Below are positions 1 through 6,269 of a stretch of 7,651 nt of DNA, one piece after another. Origin of the DNA: an uncultured Clostridia bacterium (lineage in GTDB: Bacteria; Bacillota; Clostridia; TANB77; CAG-508); the NCBI GenBank assembly GCA_948505485.1, contig CAOPQH010000072.1:1-7651 (forward strand), given 5' to 3'. Numbering within the stretch: the stretch's first letter is position 1; the number at the start of each line of letters is the position of its first letter. The notes under the pieces are model-generated. The model saw nothing but the letters and a program-made list of their open reading frames with translations. It had not been told where the DNA came from and did not search any database. Both the position numbers and the translations under genes were made by a program.

Positions 1-375
1 AAAGCAAAAGCATTAGGAGATTATCTAATAGTTGCAATATCAACAGATGAATTTAATAGCATAAAAAATAAAAAATCATATCATAGTTATGAGACAAGAA
101 AGAAAATGGTAGAAGCAATAAGATATGTAGATTTAGTAATACCAGAAGAAAGATGGAATCAAAAGATAGATGATGTAAAAAAATATGAAGTAGATACAGT
201 AGTCATGGGAAGTGACTGGAAAGGAAATAGTAATTTTGAAGTTTTAAAAGATTATTGTGAAATTGTTTATCTAGATAGAACAGAAGGAATTTCAACAACG
301 AAGATAAAAGAAGAACTAGGACTTCAAAATCCATTAGATGGAGTAGATCAAATACCTACACCAAATAAAAAATAG
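1..375 (+). CDS. tagD: Glycerol-3-phosphate cytidylyltransferase (TagD/TarD), 5'-truncated by window edge
   Basis: This enzyme makes CDP-glycerol and pyrophosphate from CTP and sn-glycerol 3-phosphate in the cytoplasm, which is the activated precursor of poly(glycerol-phosphate) teichoic acid. The open frame runs from base 1 with no start, giving 124 residues. Compared with the roughly 130-residue family, about 23 N-terminal residues are outside the window, including the HxGH nucleotidyltransferase motif. Family landmarks visible are GDYLIVAISTDEFN at the left edge, the RYVDxVIPE segment, the GSDWKG block, and the signature YLDRTEGISTTKIK near residues 90-103. After the usual family end (KEELG) there is an extra tail of about 17 residues ending PTPNKK, which looks non-catalytic. 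The next gene's SD overlaps the TAG stop, so the two are cotranscribed. The family call is secure; the missing N-terminus cannot be checked here. Confidence 0.95.
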   Translation, partial: KAKALGDYLIVAISTDEFNSIKNKKSYHSYETRKKMVEAIRYVDLVIPEERWNQKIDDVKKYEVDTVVMGSDWKGNSNFEVLKDYCEIVYLDRTEGISTTKIKEELGLQNPLDGVDQIPTPNKK

Positions 376-388
376 AAAGGATATAATT

Positions 389-1549
389 GTGAAAAGTTTT
401 TTAGTTAAAATATTTTTAGGACTTTTAAAACTAATTTATTTTCCAATTAAAATGCTTAAAGTACAAAATAAAGTAGTTTATATAAGTAGACAGTTTAATA
501 ATGAAACATTAGATTTTAAATTAATTCAAGAAAAGATGATAGAAAAATATCCTAATACAAAAAACGTAATATTAGCTAAAAGGATGGAAAATGGAATAAT
601 AAATAAAATAAGATACTTTTTACATATGTTTGTTCAAATGTATCATGTATCAACATCTAAAGTAGTAATTGTGGATAGTTATTGTATTATTGTAAGTGTA
701 TTAAAACATAAAAAAGAAACAAAAATAATACAAATTTGGCATGCAATATCAGCTATAAAAAAGTTTGGATATCAAACAATAGGAAAAACAACAGGAACAG
801 ATATAAAATTAGCAAAAAATATGTGTATGCATAAAAATTATGATTATGTACTATGCTCTAGTAAAGTTACAGCAAAATATTTTGAAGAAGCATTTAATAT
901 ATCAAATGAAAAAATAAAATATTTAGCTTTACCAAGATTAGATTATATTTTGCAAGAAGATGATGAAAAAACAGAAGAAATTTATAATACATATCCAGAA
1001 TTAAAAGACAAAATAAACATATTATATGTACCTACTTTTAGAAAATTCAAAAAAGTAAAGATAAATGATGTAATTCAAAGAATTGATACAAAAAAATATA
1101 ATTTAATTGTTAAATTACATCCATTAGATAAAAAGAATTATACATACCTACAAAAAGACGGAGTAATTTATGATGATAAATTTAAATCATATGATTTATT
1201 AAAAATGTGTGATAAAGTAATAACAGACTATTCATCATTAGCTATGGAATCAAGTTTGTTAGGTAAACCTTTATATTTTTATATATATGATGTTAAATTA
1301 TATCAAGAAGATCCAGGATTAAACTTCAATTTTAAAAAGGAAAAAATTGGTAGATATGCAACTAATAGTCCAAAGAAAATAGTTAATATGTTAGAAAGAG
1401 AATATGATTTTTCTGTACTAGATAGTTTTAGAAAAAAATATATACAAGCAAATAGTAATAATTGTACAGAAAAGTTAGTAGATTTTATTATGCAATTAAT
1501 GAATAACGAAGAAGTAGAAGAAGAAGTTAAAGAAACAGTCAATGCTTAA
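389..1549 (+). CDS. CDP-glycerol glycerophosphotransferase family protein, WHA variant (TagB/TagF-like)
   Basis: This is a 386-residue member of the teichoic acid glycerophosphotransferase family (Glyphos_transf), which moves glycerol phosphate from CDP-glycerol to a lipid-linked primer or growing chain at the inner membrane face. The N-terminus (residues 1-24) is hydrophobic and basic, suiting peripheral membrane attachment. Landmarks in order are VVYISRQFNN (29-38), IIQIWHAISAIKKFG (113-127, His118), YDYVLCSSK (151-159), ILYVPTFRK (211-219), LIVKLHPLD (239-247, His244) and VITDYSSLAMES (277-288). The two His positions match the catalytic histidines known for the family. The first motif is WHA rather than the commoner WHG of the next gene. 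The GTG start is chosen because GAAAGG at 375-380 lies 8 nt upstream. It sits 13 nt after tagD and 28 nt before a paralogue. Whether it is the primase or the polymerase cannot be told from sequence. Confidence 0.9.
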   Translation: MKSFLVKIFLGLLKLIYFPIKMLKVQNKVVYISRQFNNETLDFKLIQEKMIEKYPNTKNVILAKRMENGIINKIRYFLHMFVQMYHVSTSKVVIVDSYCIIVSVLKHKKETKIIQIWHAISAIKKFGYQTIGKTTGTDIKLAKNMCMHKNYDYVLCSSKVTAKYFEEAFNISNEKIKYLALPRLDYILQEDDEKTEEIYNTYPELKDKINILYVPTFRKFKKVKINDVIQRIDTKKYNLIVKLHPLDKKNYTYLQKDGVIYDDKFKSYDLLKMCDKVITDYSSLAMESSLLGKPLYFYIYDVKLYQEDPGLNFNFKKEKIGRYATNSPKKIVNMLEREYDFSVLDSFRKKYIQANSNNCTEKLVDFIMQLMNNEEVEEEVKETVNA

Positions 1550-1577
1550 ATTAAAATAGAAGGGAAAATTATTAATA

Positions 1578-2831
1578 GTGAAAGATCAACTAAGAAGAGT
1601 AATAACAAACATATCAAAGAAAAATGTATTACTCAGAAAAATTGTTAGAAAATCATTATATATATATAGATATATTATACATAGGATAAGAATAATAGGT
1701 ATAAAAGTAGAAAATAACACTTTAGTATTTTCTACTTTTAATGGTAAATCATATAGTTGTAGTCCAAAAGCTATATATGAATATATGATAAATCAAGAAG
1801 AATATAAAGATTATAATTTTATCTGGGCATTTAGAGATACAGAAAAATACAAAGAATTATTAAAAAATAGAAATACTACTATAGTTAAAACTGGAAGTAA
1901 AGAATTTTCAAAAGCTATTGCCAAATCAAAATACTGGATTTTTAATTATAAAATAGGTGACCAATTATCTCCAAAGAAAAATCAAATATTTTTGCAATGT
2001 TGGCATGGCACACCACTTAAAAGACTAGGGTGTGATTTAGCACATTTTGATAATACTTTAAACACTGTAAAAGAAATGAAAAAAAGATATAAAGTAGAGG
2101 CACAAAAATTTGATTATTTTATATCACCATCTAAATATGCTACAGAAAAATTTATCTCTGCATGGAATTTAAAAGAAATTGGAAAGGAAAGTATAATTAT
2201 AGAAAAAGGATATCCTAGAAATGACTTTTTATATAATTATACTGATAATAATGTAAAAGAAGTAAAGAGAAAATTAGGCTTAGAAAATGATAAAAGAAAA
2301 ATAATTCTTTATGCTCCAACTTATAGAGCAAATCAACATACATCAGGAGTTGGATACACATATAAAGCAGAAGTGGATTTTGACAAACTAAGAAAAGAAC
2401 TAGAAAAAGAATACATAATTTTATTTAGACCACATTATTTTGTGGCAAATGAGTTTGAATTTGAAAAATATAAAGGATTCGTATATAATGTAGCAGACTA
2501 TGATGATATTAATGAATTATATATAATAACTGATATTTTAGTTACAGATTATTCAAGTGTTTTTTTTGATTATGCTAATTTAAAAAGACCAATCGTTTTT
2601 CACATGTATGATTTAGAACATTATAGAGATGAATCAAATGGATTTTATATAGATGTAGAAAAGGAATTGCCAGGAAGGATAACTAGAACAGATAATGAAT
2701 TAATAGAAGAGATAAAAAGAGTAAGTGAAGATTTTATTTATGATGAACAATATAATAAATTCAATAAAAAATATAATTATTTAGAAGATGGAAAAGCTAG
2801 TAAGAGAGTAGTTGAAGCAATTCTTAAATAA
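1578..2831 (+). CDS. CDP-glycerol glycerophosphotransferase family protein, WHG type (TagF/TarF-like)
   Basis: This is a second glycerophosphotransferase of the same family, 417 residues, clearly diverged from its neighbour. It probably performs the other step of poly(glycerol-phosphate) assembly (priming versus elongation). Motifs are LVFSTFNGKSYSCSPKAIYE (49-68), FLQCWHGTPLKRLG (138-151, His143), FDYFISPSKYATEKF (178-192), KGYPRND (210-216), IILYAPTYR (242-250), ILFRPHYF (281-288, His286), ILVTDYSSVFFDYA (320-333) and a C-terminal LEDGKASKRV segment typical of the family. The first 40 residues are Arg/Lys-rich with short hydrophobic runs, suiting membrane-surface binding. The GTG start has AGAAGGG at 1558-1564, with a rather long spacer of about 13 nt. 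No in-frame start lies closer, so initiation may be weak or partly coupled to the upstream gene. The next gene starts 11 nt after the stop. Confidence 0.92.
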   Translation: MKDQLRRVITNISKKNVLLRKIVRKSLYIYRYIIHRIRIIGIKVENNTLVFSTFNGKSYSCSPKAIYEYMINQEEYKDYNFIWAFRDTEKYKELLKNRNTTIVKTGSKEFSKAIAKSKYWIFNYKIGDQLSPKKNQIFLQCWHGTPLKRLGCDLAHFDNTLNTVKEMKKRYKVEAQKFDYFISPSKYATEKFISAWNLKEIGKESIIIEKGYPRNDFLYNYTDNNVKEVKRKLGLENDKRKIILYAPTYRANQHTSGVGYTYKAEVDFDKLRKELEKEYIILFRPHYFVANEFEFEKYKGFVYNVADYDDINELYIITDILVTDYSSVFFDYANLKRPIVFHMYDLEHYRDESNGFYIDVEKELPGRITRTDNELIEEIKRVSEDFIYDEQYNKFNKKYNYLEDGKASKRVVEAILK

Positions 2832-2842
2832 GGGGGGAGAAA

Positions 2843-3796
2843 ATGCAAAAAGTATCAATGGTAATACCAATGTACTATGAAGAAAAAGTAGTAGATGAGT
2901 GTTATAAAAGAGTTAAAGGAGTTTTAGATAATTTAAAGGATTATGAATATGAAATAATATTTATAAATGATGGAAGTCAAGATAAAACTTTAGAATTATT
3001 AGAAAATGTAGCTAAAGAAGACAAAAATGTAAAAGTAATATCTTTTGCAAGAAACTTTGGACATCAAGCAGCAGTTACAGCAGGATTAAAAGAAGTTACA
3101 GGAGATGTAGCTGTAATAATAGATGCAGACTTACAAGATCCACCTGAATTAATACCAGATATGCTAAAACTTTGGGAAGAAGGAAATGAGGTGGTATATG
3201 GTAAGAGAAAGAAAAGAGATGGAGAATCTATATTCAAATTACTAACAGCTAAAATGTTTTATAAAACACTAAATGCATTGTCAGATGTGGATATACCTAA
3301 AGATACAGGAGACTTTAGATTAGTAGATAAAAAAGTAGTAGACCAAATGAATAGTCTGCCAGAACATAATAAATTTTTAAGAGGTTTATGGAGCTGGTTA
3401 GGATTTAAACAATATGCATTCGAATATGAAAGAAAAGAAAGATTTGCAGGAGAAACAAAATATCCATTAAAGAAGATGCTTAAGTTAGCATCTGATGGAA
3501 TAATAAGTTTTTCTAGTAAGCCAATTAAGCTAGTAGGGGCATTAGGAATTATTTCAATTGCTATATCTATAATATTATTTATATATGCAATACTTGCATA
3601 TACATTTAAATTTAGTGGACTTTCAGCTGGTTGGACATCAATAATAGTGGCAATTTCATTTTTTAGTGGAGTACAATTATTGTCATTATGGATTATATCT
3701 GAATATATAGGTAGAATATATGACGAAAGCAAAGGAAGACCACAATATATAGTAGAGAAAAAGATTAATATAAAAGAAGATAATAAAACGGATTGA
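2843..3796 (+). CDS. Polyprenyl-phosphate glycosyltransferase, GT2 family, CsbB/DPM1-like
   Basis: This 317-residue inner-membrane enzyme is expected to load a sugar from a nucleotide sugar onto undecaprenyl phosphate on the cytoplasmic face. The GT2 catalytic domain spans about 1-215: VSMVIPMYYEE (4-14), IIFINDGSQDKT (38-49), FARNFGHQAAVTAGL (68-82), VIIDADLQDPPELI (91-104, the DxD-type metal/nucleotide site), a KRDGES loop (124-129) and DTGDFRLVDKKV (154-165). Two membrane helices follow (about 230-253 and 263-288), ending in the family's EYIGRIYDESKGRPQYIV tail. This layout is that of CsbB/GtrB-like proteins rather than soluble GT2 enzymes. The start is firm: a run of six G in AGGGGGGAGA lies just before the ATG. 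It is followed at 17 nt by a GT-C enzyme, the usual partner in three-component glycosylation. The sugar cannot be read from the sequence. Confidence 0.93.
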   Translation: MQKVSMVIPMYYEEKVVDECYKRVKGVLDNLKDYEYEIIFINDGSQDKTLELLENVAKEDKNVKVISFARNFGHQAAVTAGLKEVTGDVAVIIDADLQDPPELIPDMLKLWEEGNEVVYGKRKKRDGESIFKLLTAKMFYKTLNALSDVDIPKDTGDFRLVDKKVVDQMNSLPEHNKFLRGLWSWLGFKQYAFEYERKERFAGETKYPLKKMLKLASDGIISFSSKPIKLVGALGIISIAISIILFIYAILAYTFKFSGLSAGWTSIIVAISFFSGVQLLSLWIISEYIGRIYDESKGRPQYIVEKKINIKEDNKTD

Positions 3797-3813
3797 AAAT
3801 AAGAGGAAAATTA

Positions 3814-5964
3814 ATGAAAATTGAAAAGATAAAAAATATCTTATACAAAGTAATGCTTGTAATTTTATTTATATTAGCTTCATATGTTACATATTGTTCG
3901 GTATTTAATATTTATGATTCAAAAGAAGTTTTAAGTCCAATAGTCATTATATCAGGAACAATAATAAGTATATGTATGTTTATTGCTTTAAAAAAAGTAT
4001 TTACTAAATTACAAGAAAAAACTTCAAATAAAATAGCTGTAATTATTTGCATTATATTTTTTATAGCATTAATAATATTTGGAAAAGTATTAATGGCAAT
4101 TCCAGGTTATGATGCAGCAGACCTACAACAACAAGCAATAAAAATGTTAGATAATGGTGGCAAGTTTAATGATGAGGAATATTTTTCAATATATACAAAT
4201 CAAGTACCAGCAACAATATTAATATATTATATATATAAAATTGGAATTATACTAGGCATATCAAATTTAAGAATGTTTGCAACTATAATAAATGCATTAT
4301 TTATAGCAATAACAGCATTTTTTACATATATGTCTGTAAAAAAACTAAAAGACTATAAGCTGGCATTAATAACATTAGTATTTTTTGTACTAAATCCAAT
4401 ATTTTACTTATACACGTCTTATTATTATACAGACACATTGTGTATGCCATTTGCTGCAACTGCAATGTATCTATTTATATCTGCTATAAAATCTGATAAT
4501 AGGAAAAGAGTAGTATTATCATTAATTGGAAGCGGAATAATAGTAATGCTTGGATTTAAAATAAGAGCAGTTCTTATAATATTGCCAGTAGCTATGATAT
4601 TACAAATAATATTAAACAATAAAATTAACAAAAAGACATTAATAAATTTATCAAGTATTATAATAGGTGCTTTTATTGGAGTTATAATATATACATTAAT
4701 TGCAAATCCTTTTAATGTACCTAATAATAAAGATATGAAATTTTCAGCTTTACATTGGATAAAAATAGGATTAAACAAAGAAACAGATGGGGCATGGACA
4801 GATACAGAATATAAATATACAAAAAGTTATGAAACAGCAGAGACAAAAAAACAAGCAGATTTAAAAGTAATAAAGAAAAGGTTAAAAGAATTAGGAATAA
4901 AAGGATATTATGATTTATCAAAAATAAAGCTTTCGCAGAATTGGTCAAATGGACAATACCATGCATGGGACCATTTAGACAATGTAGAAGATTTTAATAT
5001 AGTTTATGAATATGTAAATGGAAATAAACAAAAATTTATGCTTTATTATTTACAAATTTGTAAAACCTTATTATTGCTATTATTTACAATATCAGTAGCA
5101 AAAGAAATATTAAAACAAGATGAAGAAAAATTAAATAGTTTTATTTATATATCAATATTTGGAGCATTTTTATTTTATATGCTATGGGAAGTAATGTGCA
5201 GATATAGTTTATCATTTTTACCATGGATGATGATTGCATTTGGAACAGGAATAACTTTAGTAGAAAATATGTTAGATAAATGTAAAAACTTAAAATATAA
5301 AGACAAGCTAATAATTACAAATAAAACAAAAAATATAATAGCTATTTTATTTATAGGTATAACAGCTATATTACTTGTTTGTAATTATTCAAAATATGCA
5401 GTAGAACAAAATATATATAAAGACAAAGTAATTGTTCAAAATAAAGTACGAGGATTAGAACTTAAGAAAATATCAAACAAGAAAATAGAACAAACTTTTA
5501 AAACTTCTAAAGAATTCAATATAATATCTATAGAATTTTTAAAAGGATATTCAAAAAATGCAACTATTACAACACATTATAAATTTACTTTATATGATGA
5601 AAATAAAAGTATTTTAACAGAGCAAGACTTTACAAGTGATGATGTAAAAAGCTGGAAATCAAAAGAATTTAAATTTGATACTCAAAAACCAAAAGGAGAA
5701 AAACAGTATACTTTTGAAATAACATCAAGTGATGCAACAGAAGATAATTGCATTGGAATATCATCATATTTTCAAGAATATTACTCAGTTTACAAAGATG
5801 GACGCTTAAAAGTTAATAATGAAGAAATAAAAGATGCTAATTTAAGGTTTATGGTTAAAAACGAGAATAGTAGAACATATACAAGTAAAATGTTTTATGT
5901 AATAATATCTATAATGATATTGATAATAGAGGGAATATTATTTTATATGATTTATAGAAATTGA
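3814..5964 (+). CDS. Polytopic GT-C membrane glycosyltransferase (GT39/PMT-like), lipid-linked sugar donor
   Basis: This is a large integral membrane protein, 716 residues from the start chosen here, expected to move a sugar from a polyprenyl-phosphate donor to an acceptor on the outer side of the membrane. The acceptor is plausibly the teichoic acid made by the upstream genes. It has a dozen or so hydrophobic segments. Between the early helices lies the extracytoplasmic motif IPGYDAADLQQQA (about 96-108), with acidic residues where GT-C enzymes place their catalytic Asp. A WEVMCRYSLSFLPW segment (about 458-471) resembles the RY-containing helix start in this group. Residues about 527-690 are hydrophilic and beta-rich in character, likely an external domain, followed by one last helix (692-713) and a short YRN tail. 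A TTG at 3793 overlapping the previous stop would add seven residues, but ATG 3814 has AGAGGA at 3802-3807 correctly spaced and is preferred. Confidence 0.85.
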   Translation: MKIEKIKNILYKVMLVILFILASYVTYCSVFNIYDSKEVLSPIVIISGTIISICMFIALKKVFTKLQEKTSNKIAVIICIIFFIALIIFGKVLMAIPGYDAADLQQQAIKMLDNGGKFNDEEYFSIYTNQVPATILIYYIYKIGIILGISNLRMFATIINALFIAITAFFTYMSVKKLKDYKLALITLVFFVLNPIFYLYTSYYYTDTLCMPFAATAMYLFISAIKSDNRKRVVLSLIGSGIIVMLGFKIRAVLIILPVAMILQIILNNKINKKTLINLSSIIIGAFIGVIIYTLIANPFNVPNNKDMKFSALHWIKIGLNKETDGAWTDTEYKYTKSYETAETKKQADLKVIKKRLKELGIKGYYDLSKIKLSQNWSNGQYHAWDHLDNVEDFNIVYEYVNGNKQKFMLYYLQICKTLLLLLFTISVAKEILKQDEEKLNSFIYISIFGAFLFYMLWEVMCRYSLSFLPWMMIAFGTGITLVENMLDKCKNLKYKDKLIITNKTKNIIAILFIGITAILLVCNYSKYAVEQNIYKDKVIVQNKVRGLELKKISNKKIEQTFKTSKEFNIISIEFLKGYSKNATITTHYKFTLYDENKSILTEQDFTSDDVKSWKSKEFKFDTQKPKGEKQYTFEITSSDATEDNCIGISSYFQEYYSVYKDGRLKVNNEEIKDANLRFMVKNENSRTYTSKMFYVIISIMILIIEGILFYMIYRN

Positions 5965-5982
5965 AAATATACTAAAAAGTTA

Positions 5983-6011
5983 TTGTGAAAAATTGGAAAA
6001 TAAAGTAAAAT
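5983..6011 (+). promoter_or_regulatory. Promoter of the small hydrophobic peptide gene
   Basis: A -35 box TTGTGA (5983-5988) and a -10 box TAAAAT (6006-6011) are separated by exactly 17 nt, predicting a start near 6018. The -35 lies only 18 nt after the stop of the membrane glycosyltransferase gene, and no hairpin terminator intervenes. The match to sigma-A consensus is moderate, visibly weaker than the opposing small-RNA promoter at 6270-6298. Confidence 0.6.
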
Positions 6012-6018
6012 AAATACA

Positions 6019-6048
6019 TCCTTTTCAAAGGAAATCTTTGGGAAAGGA
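6019..6048 (+). promoter_or_regulatory. Leader hairpin partly sequestering the peptide's Shine-Dalgarno
   Basis: At the very 5' end of the predicted transcript, TCCTTTTC (6019-6026) pairs with GGAAAGGA (6041-6048), with one G-U pair. The stem continues past a bulged G6040 with AAAG (6027-6030) against CTTT (6036-6039), closing a GAAAT loop. The 3' arm contains AAAGGA of the AAAGGAGG Shine-Dalgarno at 6043-6050. A leader helix that hides the SD is known in the par/Fst toxin mRNA, where it limits translation. The same role here is inference. Confidence 0.55.
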
Positions 6049-6049
6049 G

Positions 6050-6075
6050 GTACATAAAATGTCATCTTTTGACTT
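6050..6075 (+). repeat. Direct repeat copy A, over SD/start of the peptide gene
   Basis: This 26-nt segment begins GTACATAA at the SD edge, spans the ATG, and ends TTTGACTT in codon 6. It matches 6227-6252 in three perfect 8-nt blocks (GTACATAA, TGTCATCT, TTTGACTT), separated by an indel plus one mismatch and by a single-base indel. Within this copy GTCA (6061-6064) and TGAC (6070-6073) can form a small hairpin with loop TCTTT. Because copy B is transcribed from the other strand, the two transcripts are complementary here. Confidence 0.85.
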
Positions 6076-6145
6076 AATCTGGCGTTTAATTGTTTTGCTA
6101 CTATTAAGTATCAAGAACAATGATGACCAGAACCGAGAAGACTAG
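6059..6145 (+). CDS. 28-residue hydrophobic peptide, probable type I (Fst-like) toxin
   Basis: This small ORF has the strongest ribosome site in the window: AAAGGAGGT at 6043-6051, 7 nt before the ATG. The peptide has a short polar start, one hydrophobic core (DLIWRLIVLLLLSI, residues 5-18) interrupted by a single Arg, and a polar charged tail rich in Asn, Asp, Glu and Arg. This is the shape of Fst/Ldr-type membrane toxins of about 30 residues. The core lacks the Pro-x-x-Val-Gly pattern common in Fst relatives, so the assignment rests on gene architecture more than sequence. It has its own promoter, an SD-hiding leader hairpin, an intrinsic terminator, and a convergent small RNA complementary to its start region. 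It uses CGT and CGA for Arg, unlike the AGA-dominated neighbours, and the locus is visibly less AT-rich. Expected role: membrane-acting peptide held silent by the RNA. It could instead be another kind of regulated membrane micropeptide. Confidence 0.75.
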   Translation: MSSFDLIWRLIVLLLLSIKNNDDQNRED

Positions 6146-6158
6146 AAATTAGTCTTAG

Positions 6159-6190
6159 TCTAGGTAGTCTGCCAACTGCCTAGATTTTTT
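6159..6190 (+). terminator. Intrinsic terminator of the peptide mRNA
   Basis: A 10-bp stem, TCTAGGTAGT (6159-6168) with ACTGCCTAGA (6175-6184) and one G-U pair, closes a six-base loop CTGCCA and is followed directly by six T. It lies 13 nt after the peptide stop codon. It is also the first convincing terminator after the wall-polymer operon. The loop hexamer recurs in the hairpin at 6199-6226. Confidence 0.9.
6165..6177 (+). repeat. Short direct repeat at first terminator loop
   Basis: TAGTCTGCCAACT here matches TAGACTGCCATCT at 6206-6218 in 11 of 13 positions. The two differences fall on the base pair that closes the loop (T-A in one hairpin, A-T in the other), so both hairpins keep their stem. 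The loop bases are identical. Confidence 0.75.
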
Positions 6191-6194
6191 ATGC

Positions 6195-6226
6195 AAAAAA
6201 AGATATAGACTGCCATCTATATCTTT
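6195..6226 (-). terminator. Intrinsic terminator of the minus-strand small RNA
   Basis: Read on the minus strand, AAAGATATAGA (6226-6216) pairs with TCTATATCTTT (6209-6199) to make an 11-bp stem with loop TGGCAG, running into a T tract formed by the seven A at 6195-6201. On the plus strand the downstream sequence is TTTGTAC, a much poorer tail, so the hairpin is oriented to stop minus-strand transcription. Confidence 0.8.
6206..6218 (+). repeat. Short direct repeat at second terminator loop
   Basis: This is the partner of 6165-6177: TAGACTGCCATCT. Because it is transcribed from the minus strand, its loop appears in RNA as UGGCAG, the complement of the loop in the peptide mRNA terminator. Confidence 0.75.
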
Positions 6227-6252
6227 GTACATAATTGTCATCTCTTTGACTT
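6227..6252 (+). repeat. Direct repeat copy B, inside the small-RNA gene
   Basis: This is the second copy of the 26-nt repeat: GTACATAA, then TGTCATCT, then TTTGACTT, matching 6050-6075 apart from two single-base indels and one substitution. The ATG of copy A is lost here (TTG), as expected for a copy kept for pairing rather than translation. On the minus strand GTCA and TGAC can fold with loop AAGAGA. Confidence 0.85.
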
Positions 6253-6269
6253 TTGCTTAAGCTATTATT

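Larger units (their letters stand above)
6195..6263 (-). ncRNA. Antisense small RNA, probable antitoxin of the 28-aa peptide gene
   Basis: A predicted transcript of about 70 nt begins near 6263, 7 nt after the -10 box, and ends in the T tract at 6195-6201. It carries no start codon with a usable SD and no stop before its terminator, so it is likely non-coding. Its 5' half contains AAGTCAAA, AGATGACA and TTATGTAC, the exact complements of three 8-nt blocks covering the peptide's start region. Its terminator loop TGGCAG is complementary to the peptide mRNA terminator loop CTGCCA. Size, convergent layout and repeat-based pairing match RNA II of the par/Fst type I system, which blocks ribosome binding to the toxin mRNA. 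Transcription itself is inferred from promoter and terminator. Confidence 0.72.

Noticed and set aside
1303..1542. Minus-strand open frame of 79 codons
   Set aside because: It lies wholly inside the first glycerophosphotransferase gene, with no ribosome site or recognisable domain; a composition-driven shadow.
3259..3732. Minus-strand open frame of 157 codons
   Set aside because: It is opposite the GT2 gene, whose motifs are unambiguous; the antisense frame has no family features.
4425..4966. Two minus-strand open frames of 117 and 81 codons
   Set aside because: They are antisense to the GT-C gene, Leu/Ile-rich by reverse translation of AT-rich membrane codons, and have no SD.
6161..6247. 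Minus-strand ORF of 28 codons starting ATGACAATT near 6247 inside the small-RNA region
   Set aside because: It has no Shine-Dalgarno and runs through the minus-strand terminator, so the predicted transcript would end before its stop codon.
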